Of a DNA stretch of 64,000 nucleotides, positions 9,101 to 22,801 are shown piece by piece. The position numbers and the translations under genes are program-made. Numbering within the stretch: position 1 is the first letter of the stretch; the number at the start of each line of letters is the position of its first letter. Source of the DNA: JAFAXA01 sp963777325 (lineage in GTDB: Bacteria > Pseudomonadota > Alphaproteobacteria > Acetobacterales > Acetobacteraceae); contig CAVZQE010000016.1 of assembly GCA_963777325.1 (NCBI GenBank), positions 62,001 through 126,000 of the forward strand, given 5' to 3'. The notes beneath the pieces were generated by a model. That model was not told the DNA's origin and made no database searches. It saw nothing but the letters and a program-made list of their open reading frames with translations.

Positions 9101-11014
9101 GTCGGCGTCGGCGACATGTCGGGCGACGTGTTCGGCAACGGCATGCTGCTGTCGCAGCACACTCAGGCTCGCTCGCCGCCTTCAACCATCAGCACATCTT
9201 CATCGACCCCGATCCCGATCCGGCGCGGAGCTGGACCGAGCGCAAGCGGCTGTTCGATCTGCCGCGCTCGAGCTGGGCCGACTACGACCGGGCGCTGCTC
9301 TCGGCCGGCGGCGGCGATCTTCGAGCGCAGCGCGAAATCGATCACCGCTGTCGCCGGAGGCGCAGGCGCGGTTCGGGCTCGATCGCGCGACCAGCTGACG
9401 CCCGACCGAGCTGATCCGCGCGATCCTGCTGGCGGCGGTCGATCTGCTGTGGTTCGGCGGCATCGGCACCTACGTCAAGGCGAGCACGCGAGATCGCATG
9501 CCGAGGTGGGCGACCGCGCCAACGACGCGTTGCGCATCGACGGCGCGGAGATCAGGGCGCGAGGTCGTCGGCGAGGGCGCCAATCTCGGCGGTCACGCAG
9601 CGCGGCCGCGATCGAATACGCGCTGCGCGGCGGCCGCATCAACACCGATGCGATCGACAATTCGGCCGGCGTCGATACCTCGGACCACGAGGTGAATATC
9701 AAGATCGGCGTCGGGCAGCTGATCGCGGCGGGGGACATCGCCGCGTCCGGGCGTCCGGCCTTTCTCGCCGCGATGACGGACGAAGTCGGGTCGCTTGTTC
9801 TGCGGCACAACCAGTTGCAGACGCTCGCGATCAGCCTCGCGGAAGCGGAGGCGCCGGCGCTGCTCGACCGGCACGCGCGGCTGATGCGCAGCCTGGAGCG
9901 GGAAGGGCGGCTCGACCGCGCGGTCGAGTTCCTGCCGGACGCGGAGACGCTCGGCCAGCGCGCGGCGATCGGGCGGGGGCTTACGCGACCCGAAATCGCG
10001 GTCCTGCTCGCCTATGCCAAGATGGCGCTGTACGACGACCTGCTGGCCTCGGATCTGCCGGACGACCCGGCGTTGCGGGACGAGTTGCTCGCCTATTTCC
10101 CGGAGCGGATGCGGACGGTCGCGCCCGAAACCTTGCAGAAGCACAGGCTGCGTCGCGAGATCGTCGCGAGTTCGGTCGCGAACATGCTGGTCAACCGGAT
10201 GGGGCCGGGGTTCGTGACCGACATGGAGGCGAGAACCGGACGCAGCGCCGCCGACATCGCGCGCGCATGGCTGATCGTCCGGGCGGCGTTCGGGCTGCTT
10301 CCGTTGTGGCAGGGGATCGACGCGCTCGATGACCGGCTCGCGTCCGGCACGCAGGCTGCGCTGCTGCTGGCGGTCCAGCGCGCAGCCGAACAGGCCTGCC
10401 GCTGGCTGCTGCAACTGACCGGCACGCTTGCGATCGGCGAGCGCAGCGGAGCGCTCGGGCCAGGCGTCGAGACGCTCGCCGGCGCTCTCGACTCGGTGCT
10501 GCCGGACGCGGAGCGGGACGCCTTCGTCGGGCGGCGGACCGAGCTCGCCGGACAAGGCGCGGAACCCCGGCTCGCGGCCCGCGTGGCGGCACTCGAGACG
10601 CTGGCGGCGGCGCTCGACGCGCTTGCGATGCAGGACCGTGGCGGCGATCTCCGGGACGCGGCGCGGCTGTATTTCGTGGTTGGCGACCGGCTTGGACTGC
10701 TGCGCCTCCGGCGACTGGCGACCGAGATGCCGTCCGCGACGTCCTGGCAGCGCATGGCGACGGCGGCGCTCGCGGACGACTTCGCCGCGATCCAGCGCGA
10801 CATCGCGCGCCGCGTTCTGTCCGAGGGCGCCGGCAAGCCGGATGAGCGCCTTGCGGAGTGGCTGAATGAGCGTGCGGAGGCGATCGGCAAACCCGAGGAG
10901 TTGCTCTTGGACATGCGCTGCGCGCAAGCGTCGATCTCGCCATGCTGATCGTGGCCGCGCGCCAGCTTCGCACATTGGCTTCGGTGCCATCGAGCGGATC
11001 GGATGAGAACATGA
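6128..11014 (+). CDS. Large NAD-specific glutamate dehydrogenase (about 1,600 aa class), reading frame repeatedly interrupted
   Basis: Oxidative deamination of glutamate to 2-oxoglutarate with NAD, a catabolic enzyme of the 180-kDa class. The span of about 4.9 kb fits the family's 1,550-1,620 residues. Reading across frames gives successive conserved blocks: NDDMPFLVDSVTQALNARHL near the start, RRDPYGRFVSCLVYVPKDR, ENDGFNRLVLLAGLSAR, the catalytic core DRKEDFRTEILGLMKAQMVK with PVGSKGGFVVK, VAADKGTATFSDIANGIAEE, GDMSGDVFGNGML, LLWFGGIGTYVK, and GRINTDAIDNSAGVDTSDHE. Dozens of one-base insertions between about 6.16 and 9.61 kb shift the frame; 9.62-10.91 kb reads cleanly. The C terminus (VDLAMLIVAARQLRTLAS) runs into the SDR gene without a visible stop. 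One more insertion would give a TGA at 11012 overlapping the SDR ATG. It is probably functional and misassembled, not a decayed gene. Confidence 0.85.
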
Positions 11015-11754
11015 AAACCATTCTCGTCACGGGAGCGAGCCGGGGCATCGGCCGCGCGACCGCCCTCCTCTGCGGCGCGCGCGGCTGGTCCGTGGGCGTG
11101 AACTATGCCGGCAACGCGCGTGCGGCCGAGGATACTGCGGCGGCGGTGCGGGCGGCGGGCGGGCAAGCCACGACATTGCAGGGCGACGTCGCGTCGGAAG
11201 CCGAGGTCGTCGCGATGTTCGCCGCCACGGAAGCCGAGTTCGGGCCGCTCGACGGCGTGGTCGTCAACGCCGGCATCATCGGCGAGCCGCGTGCGCTGGC
11301 CGACATGGAGGTGAGCCGCCTCAAGCGCATGTTCGAGGTGAACGTGCTCGGCGCCTATCTCTGCGCTCGCGAAAGCGCCCGCCGGCTATCGCAGAGTCGC
11401 GGCGGGCGGGGCGGCTCGGTCGTGCTCGTCTCGTCGGCGGCGGCAAGGCTCGGGTCGCCGTCGGAATATGTCGATTACGCGGGCTCCAAGGGGGGGTTGG
11501 ACACGCTTGCGATCGGGCTGTCGAAGGAGCTCGGTCCCGAAGGCGTCCGGGTCAACGCGGTCCGGCCCGGACTGATCGAAACGGACATCCACGCGAGCGG
11601 CGGCCAGCCCGACCGGGCGCAGCGCCTCGGGACCGGCGTGCCTCTGCGCCGCCCCGGGCGGCCGGAGGAGGTCGCGGAGGCGATCGTCTGGCTGCTCAGC
11701 GACGCCGCCTCCTACACGACCGGCGCGATCCTGGACGTGACCGGCGGCCGCTGA
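11011..11754 (+). CDS. SDR-family NAD(P)-dependent oxidoreductase
   Basis: A classical short-chain dehydrogenase of 247 residues, undamaged. The Rossmann motif TGASRGIG (7-14) binds the cofactor, NAG in VVVNAGIIG stabilises the central sheet, and the catalytic Ser and YxxxK are seen in SVVLVSSAAARLG and DYAGSK. The C-terminal VRPGLIETDIHASG and the final GGR are typical of the glucose/3-ketoacyl reductase branch. The Asn-Tyr pair after beta-2 (VGVNYAGNARAA) suggests NADPH over NADH, as an inference. The ATG lies where the glutamate dehydrogenase gene ends, so the two may be co-transcribed. The substrate cannot be told; neighbours give no firm hint. Confidence 0.85.
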   Translation: MKTILVTGASRGIGRATALLCGARGWSVGVNYAGNARAAEDTAAAVRAAGGQATTLQGDVASEAEVVAMFAATEAEFGPLDGVVVNAGIIGEPRALADMEVSRLKRMFEVNVLGAYLCARESARRLSQSRGGRGGSVVLVSSAAARLGSPSEYVDYAGSKGGLDTLAIGLSKELGPEGVRVNAVRPGLIETDIHASGGQPDRAQRLGTGVPLRRPGRPEEVAEAIVWLLSDAASYTTGAILDVTGGR

Positions 11755-11769
11755 GCCCGGCCACCGCCG

Positions 11770-12504
11770 TCATCCGGGGCCGAAGGAGACCTCGCCCGCC
11801 GTGATCCGGCAGAGGCCGCCATCCGTTCCGAGCAGCAGCGCGCCGTCGTCGCCGATCCCCTCGAACCGGCCGGACACGAGCGTGGCTCCGTGGCGCACCT
11901 GCACGGTCTCGCCAACCCGGTCCGCTCGCGCGCGCCACGCCTCGAGCACCGCCGGCAGGCCGTGCCGCGTCCACATCTCCGTCCGACGTTCGAACGCCTG
12001 GAGCACGCGAGCCGCCAGCCCCTCCGGGGTCGCCGCGCTCGCGCCTTCGGCATGCAGGGAGGTCGCCGCATAGGGCAAACCGGCCGGGTGATGGGCGACG
12101 TTGACCCCGATCCCGACCGCAACCCAGCCGACCGCGTCTCCTCGAAGCTCGCTTTCGAGCAGGATGCCGGCGACCTTCGCGCCGCGCACCCGCACGTCGT
12201 TCGGCCATTTCAGCCCGGCGCGGACAGTCTCGGGCAGGTGCATGTCGACCGCGTCCGCCACGGCGACCGCCGCGAGGAAGCCGATCTCGGCCACGCGCCG
12301 CGCCGGGATGGCGGGCCGCAGCAGCAACGAGAGGTGCAGATTGCCGCGCGGGCTGTCCCAGCCGCGCGCCTGCCGTCCCCGGCCGCGCGTCTGCTCCCGC
12401 GCGATGACCACCGTGCCATGCGGCGCGCCGCCGGCCGCGAGGCGCTGGATTTCGTCGCTGGTCGAGGAAAGCCGGTCATGGATCTGAACGCTGAACGCGG
12501 TCAT
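11770..12504 (-). CDS. birA: Biotin-[acetyl-CoA-carboxylase] ligase
   Basis: Attaches biotin through biotinyl-AMP to biotin-carboxyl-carrier proteins in the cytoplasm. The protein has 244 residues and lacks the N-terminal helix-turn-helix of E. coli BirA, so it is a class I ligase without repressor function. The signature GRGRQARGWDSPRGN binds biotinyl-5'-AMP, followed by LKWPNDV and KVAGILLE, the catalytic-lysine and biotin-pocket segments, and VGIGVNV. A small C-terminal beta domain ends the protein (VSGRFEGIGDDGALLL). The start MTAFSVQIHDRLSSTSDE was chosen because family homology begins there; the frame stays open upstream but is not conserved. It converges on the SDR gene with 15 bases between stops. 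Confidence 0.9.
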   Translation of the reverse strand: MTAFSVQIHDRLSSTSDEIQRLAAGGAPHGTVVIAREQTRGRGRQARGWDSPRGNLHLSLLLRPAIPARRVAEIGFLAAVAVADAVDMHLPETVRAGLKWPNDVRVRGAKVAGILLESELRGDAVGWVAVGIGVNVAHHPAGLPYAATSLHAEGASAATPEGLAARVLQAFERRTEMWTRHGLPAVLEAWRARADRVGETVQVRHGATLVSGRFEGIGDDGALLLGTDGGLCRITAGEVSFGPG

Positions 12505-12677
12505 CGTCAGCACGATAGACGGAGCCACACCAAGCTCGGGAAAAACTTGCTTCCGGAACGCCGATGGAAATTGTCGTGAGCGCCGGAAGCCGGTATGTTG
12601 GTTCCGCATACGGAAGGCCGGTGCCGCAAAGGTTAACGAGATGACGGCGCGGAAGGCGCGGTCTGGAGGACGACGGA

Positions 12678-13996
12678 ATGGCGGAATGCGAAGTGCGTGG
12701 GTGCTTGCGGACGCTCGGCGCGATCGCTGCGCTGGCCGCCGCGGGGCGTGTCTCGGCGGCGGTGCCGCGCGTGCGTCGGGCTTCGCCTTACGCGAGGGAA
12801 GCCCGGACTGGATGGCCAACGCCTTCGCCGGCAGCACCGCCAAGGCGTATGACGCGAGCACCGCGTTCACCAATCCGGCCGGCATGGTCCGGCTCGATCC
12901 AGAGCGAGATCGACGCCTCGGTCAACGGCATCTTCCCGAGCATCCATTTCAGCGGGACCAACACAATCGGCCCGGCGCGGACGCCCGGCACGACCGGCGG
13001 CAACTGATCCAGGCGGCGGCGACGGGCGGGGCGTTCGGCGTCTGGAATTACTCGCCCGACCTGAAGTTCGGCTTCTGCGGCGACCGTGCCGTTCGGTCAG
13101 CGGATAGCCAATCCGGCCAATTTCGTCGGCCGGTATCAGAGCCTCGTCTCCAGCATCACCGACATCAACTTCACGATCTCCGCCGCGTATCGCGTGACCG
13201 ACCGGCTCTCCATCGGCGGCGGGCCGGTGGTGGACTATTTCAGCACGCGGCTGACGCAGGCGCAGAATATCGGCGTCAACGCGCTCACGGGCGATCCGGT
13301 CGGCAGCGCCTATGGCGACGATGTGGGCGTCGGCTTCGATGTCGGCGCGCTGTATCAGATCGATGATGCAACGCGGGCCGGCATCAATTACCGCTCCCGG
13401 ATTTCGCACCGGGTGAGCGGCTCGCAATACGTCTTCGTGCCGCCGCTGCTGGCGGCCGGCAGCCCGGCCACGGCCGCCCTGCTGGCGCGGCTCGACAGCG
13501 GCGCCCATGCCGACGTCACTTTGCCGGACAACGTCTCGATCGGCCTCTATCACGACATCACGCTCGCGCTGGGCCGTGATGAGCGACCTGCAATGGACGC
13601 ACTGGTCGCTGCTGAAGGAGATCACGATCGCGCCGCTGAACGGCGCGCCGACCACCAACCTGCCGCTGAACTGGCGCAGCACCTGGTTCGTCGGCGTCGG
13701 CACGAGCTACCGCGTGCTCGACACGCTGCTGCTGCAGACGGGCTTCTCCTACGACCAGAGCCCGGTCCCGGATTTCTATCGCACAACCCGCGTGCCGGAT
13801 TCCGACCGCTACAATCTCGGCGTCGGTGTCACCTGGTCGGTGCTGCCGAACGTCAATCTGCAGGCGGCCTATCTGCACACCTTCTTCGCGAACGCGCCGA
13901 TCAGCAACTCGGCGTACTCCCTCCGCCGGCACGATCCAGGGCAAGTACGACGTCAGCGCCGATTCGGTCAGCCTCGGGGCGACCCTGAAGTTCTGA
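12678..13996 (+). CDS. OmpP1/FadL/TodX-type outer-membrane porin, reading frame interrupted
   Basis: Imports long-chain fatty acids or other hydrophobic substrates across the outer membrane. Start ATG 12678 has GGAGGA upstream and gives a signal-like stretch (LRTLGAIAALAAAG). After a frame slip near 12770 the FadL hallmarks appear: ALREGSPDWMANAFAG, YDASTAFTNPAGMVRL, and ISAAYRVTDRLSIGGG. Later blocks are ITDINFTI, YQIDDATRAGINYRSRISH, LPDNVSIGLYHDI, the FADL strand WFVGVGTSYRV and LGVGVTWSVLPNVNLQAAY. The last residue is Phe (SLGATLKF), as expected for Bam-dependent barrels. Several one-base insertions, for example near 12770, 12893, 13575 and 13923, break it. It is the first gene of the fatty-acid operon, nine bases before the acyl-CoA ligase. 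Confidence 0.85.
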
Positions 13997-14004
13997 GGCC
14001 GGTC

Positions 14005-15704
14005 ATGGTCCTCGCAGCGACGACGCGCACGCCGGCCCCGGAGATCCGGGCGCGCTCCCTGGTCGAGATGTTCGACAGCCGCGGTCGCGCGCTACGCGGA
14101 CCGGCCCGCGATCAACTTCCTCGGGCAGCGCTGGAGCTTTCGCCAACTCGGCGACGCCGTCGCGCGCGCGGCGCGGGGATTGCAGGATCTCGGGGTCGGG
14201 AAGGGCGCGCGCGTCGGGCTCTGCCTGCCGAACACGCCCTATTCGGTCATCCTGTTCTTCGCGACGCTCCGGGCCGGCGGCATCGTGGTCAACTACAACC
14301 CGCTCTACGTCGAGCGCGAACTGCGGCACCAGATCGCCGATTGCGGCACGACGATCATGGCCGTGCCGGATCTCGCGCATGATCTGCGGCAAGGTCGAGG
14401 CGGTCGCGCGCGATGCGGGCCTGCGCCGGATCATCGTCTGCCCGATGGGCGCGGTCATGCCGCCCGTGAAGCGCGTGCTGTTCAGCCGTGCTGAAGCGCC
14501 GCGAGATCGCGCCGGTCGTCCGGCGAGGCGATCTCTGCCTGAGCTACGCCAAGCTGACCGCGCGCTCGGACGCGCCCGACGCCGGTGGCGATCTCGCCGC
14601 GGGACGACGTCGCGGTGCTGCAATACACCGGCGGCACGACGGGGACGCCGAAGGGCGCGATGCTGACGCACGCCAACCTCACCGCCAATGCCTGGCAGAT
14701 GCTCGACTGCATGCCCGATGCTGCGGCCGCGGCGAGGAGCGCGTGCTCGGCGTGCTGCCGATGTTCCATGTGTTCGCGATGACCTGCGTGCTCAATCTCG
14801 CGATCGAGACCGGCGCCGAGATGGTGCTGCTGCCGCGCTTCGATCTGAGGCAGTTGCTGCGCACGATCGCGCGGGAGAAGCCGACGCTGTTTCCGGCGGT
14901 GCCGACGATCTACACGGCGATCAACGTCGCTTCCGGCAGGACGAAGCTCGACCTGTCGCTCGATCCGCCTCTGCGTCTCCGGCGGCGCGCCGCTGCCGGT
15001 GGAGGTGCGGGCCAAGTTCGAGGAACTGACCGGCTGCAAGCTGGTCGAGGGCTACGGCCTGAGCGAGGCCTCGCCGATCGTCGTCCTGCAATCCGCCGTC
15101 GGGCCTGATCAAGGATGGCATCGATCGGCCTGCCGGTGGCCGGCACCACGGTCGAGACTGCGCGATCCGGCGGACCCGTCCCGCCTCGTGCAATGCCGGG
15201 CGAGGCGGGCGAGGTGTGCGTGCGCGGCCCGCAGGTGATGCGGGGCTACTGGAACAAGCCCGGCGGAGACCGCGTCGGTCTTCGTCGATGGCGCGCTGCG
15301 CACCGGCGACGTCGGCTGCATCGACGAGGACGGCTACCTCTTCATCCTCGACCGCATCAAGGACGTGATCCTGTGCGGCGGCTACAACGTCTATCCGCGC
15401 ATCGTCGAGGAGGCGCTGTACCAGCACCCGGCCGTCGCCGAGGCGATGGTGGTCGGCGTGCCCGACGCCTATCGCGGCCAGGCGCCGAAGGCGTTCGTGA
15501 CCCTGCGCCACGGGCACAAGGCGACGCCCGAGGAGCTGCGCACGTTTCTCGCGGGCTACGTGTCGCGGATCGAGCTGCCGCGCGAGGTCGTGATCCGGCG
15601 GACGCTGCCGCAAGACCATGATCGGCAAGCTCTCGAAAAAGGAGCTGCTGGCGGAAGAGGCGGAGGCCGCGCGCCCACGGCACTCGGCGGGAAATCGGTC
15701 TTGA
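14005..15704 (+). CDS. Long-chain fatty-acid-CoA ligase (AMP-binding), reading frame interrupted
   Basis: Activates imported fatty acids to acyl-CoA with ATP, at the inner membrane or cytoplasm. Joined frames give about 555 residues, normal for FadD. The AMP-binding P-loop YTGGTTGTPKGAMLTH is intact, followed by VLPMFHVFAMTCVL, CVSGGAPLPVEV, the A5 motif EGYGLSEASP, the A7/A8 region RTGDVGCIDEDGYLFILDR and IKDVILCGGYNVYPRIVEE, and the catalytic-lysine tail near GKLSKKELL. At least ten single-base insertions break the frame, for example near 14083, 14382, 14490, 14586, 14720, 14958, 15114, 15164, 15265 and 15608. Each restores a conserved block when skipped. Position right after the FadL porin and before beta-oxidation genes supports the role. 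The exact chain-length preference is unknown. Confidence 0.88.
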
Positions 15705-15715
15705 ACGTCAGGAGC

Positions 15716-15731
15716 TTGACGTATACGTTAG
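15716..15731. promoter_or_regulatory. Probable MerR/LiuR-type operator
   Basis: TTGACGTATACGTTAG contains the perfect ten-base palindrome ACGTATACGT. It lies 53 bases before the merR start, inside the fatty-acid operon. MerR-family regulators of branched-chain and fatty acid degradation (LiuR type) bind palindromes of this TTGACGTNNACGTCAA style, as I recall. Self-control of the merR-thiolase part of the operon is therefore likely. Confidence 0.55.
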
Positions 15732-15783
15732 CCTCTGCGGAGCCGGGGGGCTCGCCGGGGCTGGCACGCGCGGCGAAGGGAAC

Positions 15784-16228
15784 ATGCCGATCGACGATCA
15801 AGCGCGGCTCTATTCGGTGACGGAACTCGGGTCGGAGCTCGGCGTGAGCGCGCGCACGATCCGTTTCTACGAGGACAAGGCGCTCATCGCGCCGCAGCGG
15901 GCGGGCGGCACGCGCGTCTATACGGCGCGGGACCGGGCGCGGATGATCCTGATCCTGCGCGGCAAGCGGCTCGGCTTCAGCCTGCGCGAGATCAAGGAGT
16001 ATCTCGACCTCTACGATCGTCGACGCCGACGCAGCGGGAGCAGGTGCAGCGTGCTGCTGCGGTCGGTGCGGGCGCGGATCGGCTCGCTGGAGCAGCAGGG
16101 GCGGCGGTCGAGCAGACGCTCGCCGAGTTGCGCGAGATCGAACAGCAGGCCGTCGATGCGCTGCGCGCGCATGCCCGGCCCGCACGCGGCAGCGGCCGGA
16201 TAGCCGGCTCGGATCGGGAGAAGAACGC

Positions 16229-16232
<4 letters not shown>
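15784..16232 (+). CDS. MerR-family transcriptional regulator (LiuR-like), reading frame interrupted
   Basis: A DNA-binding regulator of about 145 residues. The N-terminal winged helix-turn-helix is undamaged: LYSVTELGSELGVSARTIRF, then YEDKALIAPQRAGGTRVYT, DRARMILILRGKRLGFSL and REIKEYLDLY. The following coiled-coil dimer helix (REQVQVLLRSVRARIGSLEQ, AVEQTLAELREIEQQ) needs several one-base insertions removed between 16018 and 16112. There are no Cys pairs of the metal-sensing kind, so an acyl-CoA-like ligand fits better. Its stop overlaps the thiolase start (ATGA at 16229). It sits in the middle of the beta-oxidation operon and carries a palindrome just upstream, so it probably regulates these genes and itself. 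Confidence 0.82.
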
Positions 16233-17376
<1,144 letters not shown>

Positions 17377-17377
<1 letters not shown>

Positions 17378-19720
17378 TGGCGGAGATCCGGAAGGTCGGC
17401 GTCATCGGCGCCGGCGTGATGGGCGCCGGGCATCGCCGCCCAGGTCGCCAATGCCGGCGTGCCGGTCGTGCTGCTCGACATCGTGCCGAGGGCGTGCCGA
17501 TCGCGGAGCGCGGTCGCCGAAGGCGCGGTCGCGAAGATGCTGCAAGACCGATCCCGCGCCGTTCATGTCACGCGCAGGCCGCCAAGCTCGTGCGGACCGG
17601 CAACATCGAGGACGATCTCGGCCTGCTCGCCGAGTGCGACTGGATCATCGAGGCGGTGGTCGAGCGGCTCGACATCAAGCAGGCGCTGTATCGCAAGCTC
17701 GACGCGGTGCGCCGGCCCGGCACCGCCGTCTCGTCCAACACCTCGACCATCCCGCTCGCGGCTCTGGTCGGGGACATGCCGGAGGCGTTCGCGCGCGACT
17801 TCCTGATCACGCATTTCTTCAATCCGCCGCGCTACATGCGGCTGCTCGAACTCGTCGACCGGGCCGAAGACCGATCCGGCGCTCGTCGAAGTCGGTCGCC
17901 GCGCTTCGCGGACGTGACGCTCGGCAAGAGCATCGTCCGCTGCAAGGACACGCCGGGCTTCATCGCCAACCGCATCGGCACGCTACTGGCTGCAGCTCGG
18001 CGTCATCGAGGCGATCGATCAGGGCGTCGACGGTCGAGGAGGCGGACGCCGTGATCGGCCGTCCGTTCGGCATTCCGAAAACCGGCGTGTTCGGGCTGAT
18101 CGATCTCGTCGGCATCGACCTGATGCCGCACATCAACGCCAGCATGTCGCGCACGCTGCCGAAATCCGACGCCTTCCATCAGGTCGCGCGCGACATTCCG
18201 CTGGTCCGCACGATGATCGCGCGAAGGCCGCACCGGACGGAAGGGCAAGGGCGGCTTCTACCGCATGGGCCGCGACGCGTCGCGGCGCGCGGGCCAAGGA
18301 GGCGATCGACCTCGACAGCGGCGCGTATCGCCCGATCCGTCAAGGCGGATCTGCCGGAGATCGCGGCGGCGGGCAAGGATCTGCGTCGCGCTGCTGGACG
18401 CGCCGGGCGCGGTCGGGCGCTATGCCTGGGCGGTGATGGGCGCGCACGCTCGCCTACGCCGCCTCGCTCGTGCCGGAGATCGCGGACGACATCGCCTCGG
18501 TCGATGAGGCGATGCGGCTCGGCTACAACTGGAAGTGGGGGCCGTTCGAGCTGATCGACAAGCTCGGCGCGGCCTGGTTCGCGCGGCGGTTGGAGCAGGA
18601 GGGCGCCGAGGTTCCGCCGCTGCTGAAACTCGCGGGAGAGCGCGGCTTCTATCGCGTCGAGAACGGGCGGCTTCAGTATCTCGGCACGGACGGCGAGTAT
18701 CGCGACTCTCGTGCGCCCGGAAGGCGTGCTGCGGCTGGAGGACATGAAGCGCCGCGGCAAGCCGCTGCTGAAGAACGGCTCGGCCGCGCTGTGGGACATC
18801 GGCGACGGCGTCGCCTGCTTCGAGTTCACCGGCAAGAGCAACTCGCTCGACGACCAGGTGATGCAGCTGCTCGGGCAGTCGATCGCGCTCGTGCGGGAGA
18901 AGATCAAGGCGCTCGTGATCTACAACGAGGGCCAGCATTTCTCGGTCGGCGCCAATCTCGGCCTCGCGCTGTTCGCGGCCAACATCGCCGCCTGGGGCGA
19001 GATCGAGAAGCTCGTCGCCGGGCGGCCAGCAGGCGTACAAGGCGCTGAAATACGCGCCGTTCCCGATCGTCGGCGCGCCGTCCGGCATGGCGCTCGGCGG
19101 CGGCTGCGAAATCCTGCTGCACTGCTCCGCCGTGCAGGCCCACGCCGAGTTCTATGTTGGCCTCGTCGAGTGCGGCGTCGGGCTGATCCCCGGCTGGGGC
19201 GGCTGCAAGGAGATGCTGACGCGCTGGAGCACGCTCGGGAAGCTGCCGAACGGGCCGATGCCGGCCGCCGTCCAAGGTGTTCGAGATGGTGAGCACCGCC
19301 ACGACTTCGAAATCGGCCGCGCAGGCGAAGGAGCTGCTGTTCCTGCGTCCGCAGGACGGCATCACCATGAACCGCGACCGGCTGCTCGCGGACGCGAAAG
19401 CGCGCGCGCTGGCGATGGTCGATGGCTACGCGCCGCCGGAGCCGCCCGAACTCGTGCTGCCCGGCCCCAGCGGCAAGCTCGCCTTCGACATGGCGGCGCG
19501 CGACATGGCCAGGCGCGGCATCGCCACCAAATACGACCGCGTCGTGGCCGGCGCGCTGGCCGAGGTGCTGTCGGGCGGCGACACCGACATCGTCGATACC
19601 GTGTCCGAGGATACGCTGCTCGGGCTGGAGCGGCGGAGCTTCATGCGCCTCGTGCGGCAGGAACCGACGCTCGCGCGGGTCGAGCACACGCTCGAAACCG
19701 GCAAGCCGCTCAGGAACTGA
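17377..19720 (+). CDS. Bifunctional 3-hydroxyacyl-CoA dehydrogenase / enoyl-CoA hydratase, reading frame interrupted
   Basis: Hydrates trans-2-enoyl-CoA and oxidises the 3-hydroxyacyl-CoA with NAD, the two middle steps of beta-oxidation. The order here is dehydrogenase first: the NAD fold VGVIGAGVMGAGIAAQVAN, then LKTDPAPFM, ECDWIIEAVVERLDIKQ, SSNTSTIPLAAL, FLITHFFNPPRYM, FADVTLGKSIVRCKDTPGFI, and FGIPKTGVFGLIDLVGIDLM. The hydratase (crotonase) fold is C-terminal: VACFEFTGKSNSLDDQVMQL, VIYNEGQHFSVGANLG, APSGMALGGGCEILLHC and AEFYVGLVECGVGLIPGWGG, with the catalytic Glu in the last block. Length is about 775 residues after repair. About 15-20 one-base insertions lie between 17418 and 19275; the last 450 bases are clean. 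Confidence 0.9.
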
Positions 19721-19738
19721 GGGAAGGGGAGAGCGACC

Positions 19739-21531
<1,793 letters not shown>

Positions 21532-21618
21532 GTGCGGGGGCCGCCCGGTGCCGTTCCGAGGCTTGAACGGGATCGTTCGCGCCGATATGGTTCCGCCCCG
21601 GTAATCACGGTGCGGTGA

Positions 21619-22801
21619 ATGGCTCGGCGTGGCGACTGGTTCGGGGGATGGACTGCCCGCGCCTGCCTGACCCTGGTCCTGACCTTCGCGCTGGCGGGCT
21701 GCAAGGAAGAGAACAAATACGCGCCGCCCCCGCCCTCCGAGGTGGGCGTCTCGGCCCCGCTCAAGAAGCCGGTCACGCCTTATCTGGAGCTGACCGGCAG
21801 CGCCGTCGCCTATAACGAGGTCGATCTGGTGGCGCGGGTCGAAGGGTTCCTGAGCGAGATCGACTACAAGGACGGCGACGCCGTGAAGCAGGGCACGACC
21901 CTGTTCGTCATCGAGCCGCAGCCGTATCAGGCGAAGTTCCAGCAGGCGCAGGCGGCCGTGCAGGCAACGCAGGCGCAGCTCGTCGCCGCCGAGGCCGAGC
22001 TCAAGCGGCAGACGACGCTGCTCAAGCAGAACGTATCCGCCCAGACCACCTACGATCAGGCGCTCGCCAAGCGCGACGCGCTGCGGGCCAATCTAGCGGA
22101 CCAGCAGGCGGGCGTGACCATCGCCGCCATCAACTACGGCTATACGAGGGTGGCGGCGCCGTTCGACGGGATCGTGTCGGACCATCTGCAATCGGTCGGC
22201 CAGCTGGTCGGCACCGGCCAGCCGACCAAGCTCGCAAGCATCGTCCAGCTCAGCCCGATCTACGTGACCATGAACGTCAGCGAGCAGGACGCGCTCCGGG
22301 TCCGGGCCAATTTGCAGAAGCAAGGCAAGACGCTCGCCGAGGTCGGGCGTCATTCCGGTCGATGTCGGCCTGATGACCGAGCAGGGCTACCCGCACCAGG
22401 GCAAGCTCGACTACGTCAATCCGGGCCTCGATCCCGCGACCGGAACGCTCATGATCCGTGCCGTCTTCGCGAACACTGACCGCGGCCTGCTGCCGGGCAA
22501 CTTCCTGCGCGTGCGGATACCGTTGCCCGGCCAGGCGAACGAGAACGCCCTGCTCGTGCCCGACGCGGCGCTCGGCGCGGACCAGGCTGGCCGCTATCTG
22601 CTCGTGGTGAACAAGGACGACGTGGTCGAGCAGCGGAAGGTCCAGATTGGGCAGACATTCGGCGGCCTGCGCCAGATCGAGAGCGGCATCGGGCCGGACG
22701 ACCGGGTGGTCGTCGCCGGCCTGCAGCGCGCGATACCGGGCGACAAGGTCGCGCCGAAACCGGCCAGCATCCAGGAGCGCCAGGCGGCGGCCGCGCCGTG
22801 A
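21619..22801 (+). CDS. RND efflux periplasmic adaptor (membrane fusion) lipoprotein, one frameshift
   Basis: Bridges an inner-membrane RND pump to the outer-membrane channel. The N terminus is a lipoprotein signal with lipobox LAGC (LVLTFALAGCKEEN), so the protein is acylated and anchored in the inner membrane. After it come the barrel and lipoyl segments (PYLELTGSAVAYNEVDLVAR, EGFLSEIDYKDGDAVKQG), a coiled-coil hairpin rich in Gln/Ala (about 105-155), and YTRVAAPFDGIVSDH. The C-terminal part (HQGKLDYVNPGLDPATGT and IRAVFANTDRGLLPGNFLRV) is in another frame because of one extra G near 22345 (expected VGVIPVDVGLMTE). About 393 residues. Its stop overlaps the GTG start of the pump gene. Confidence 0.9.
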
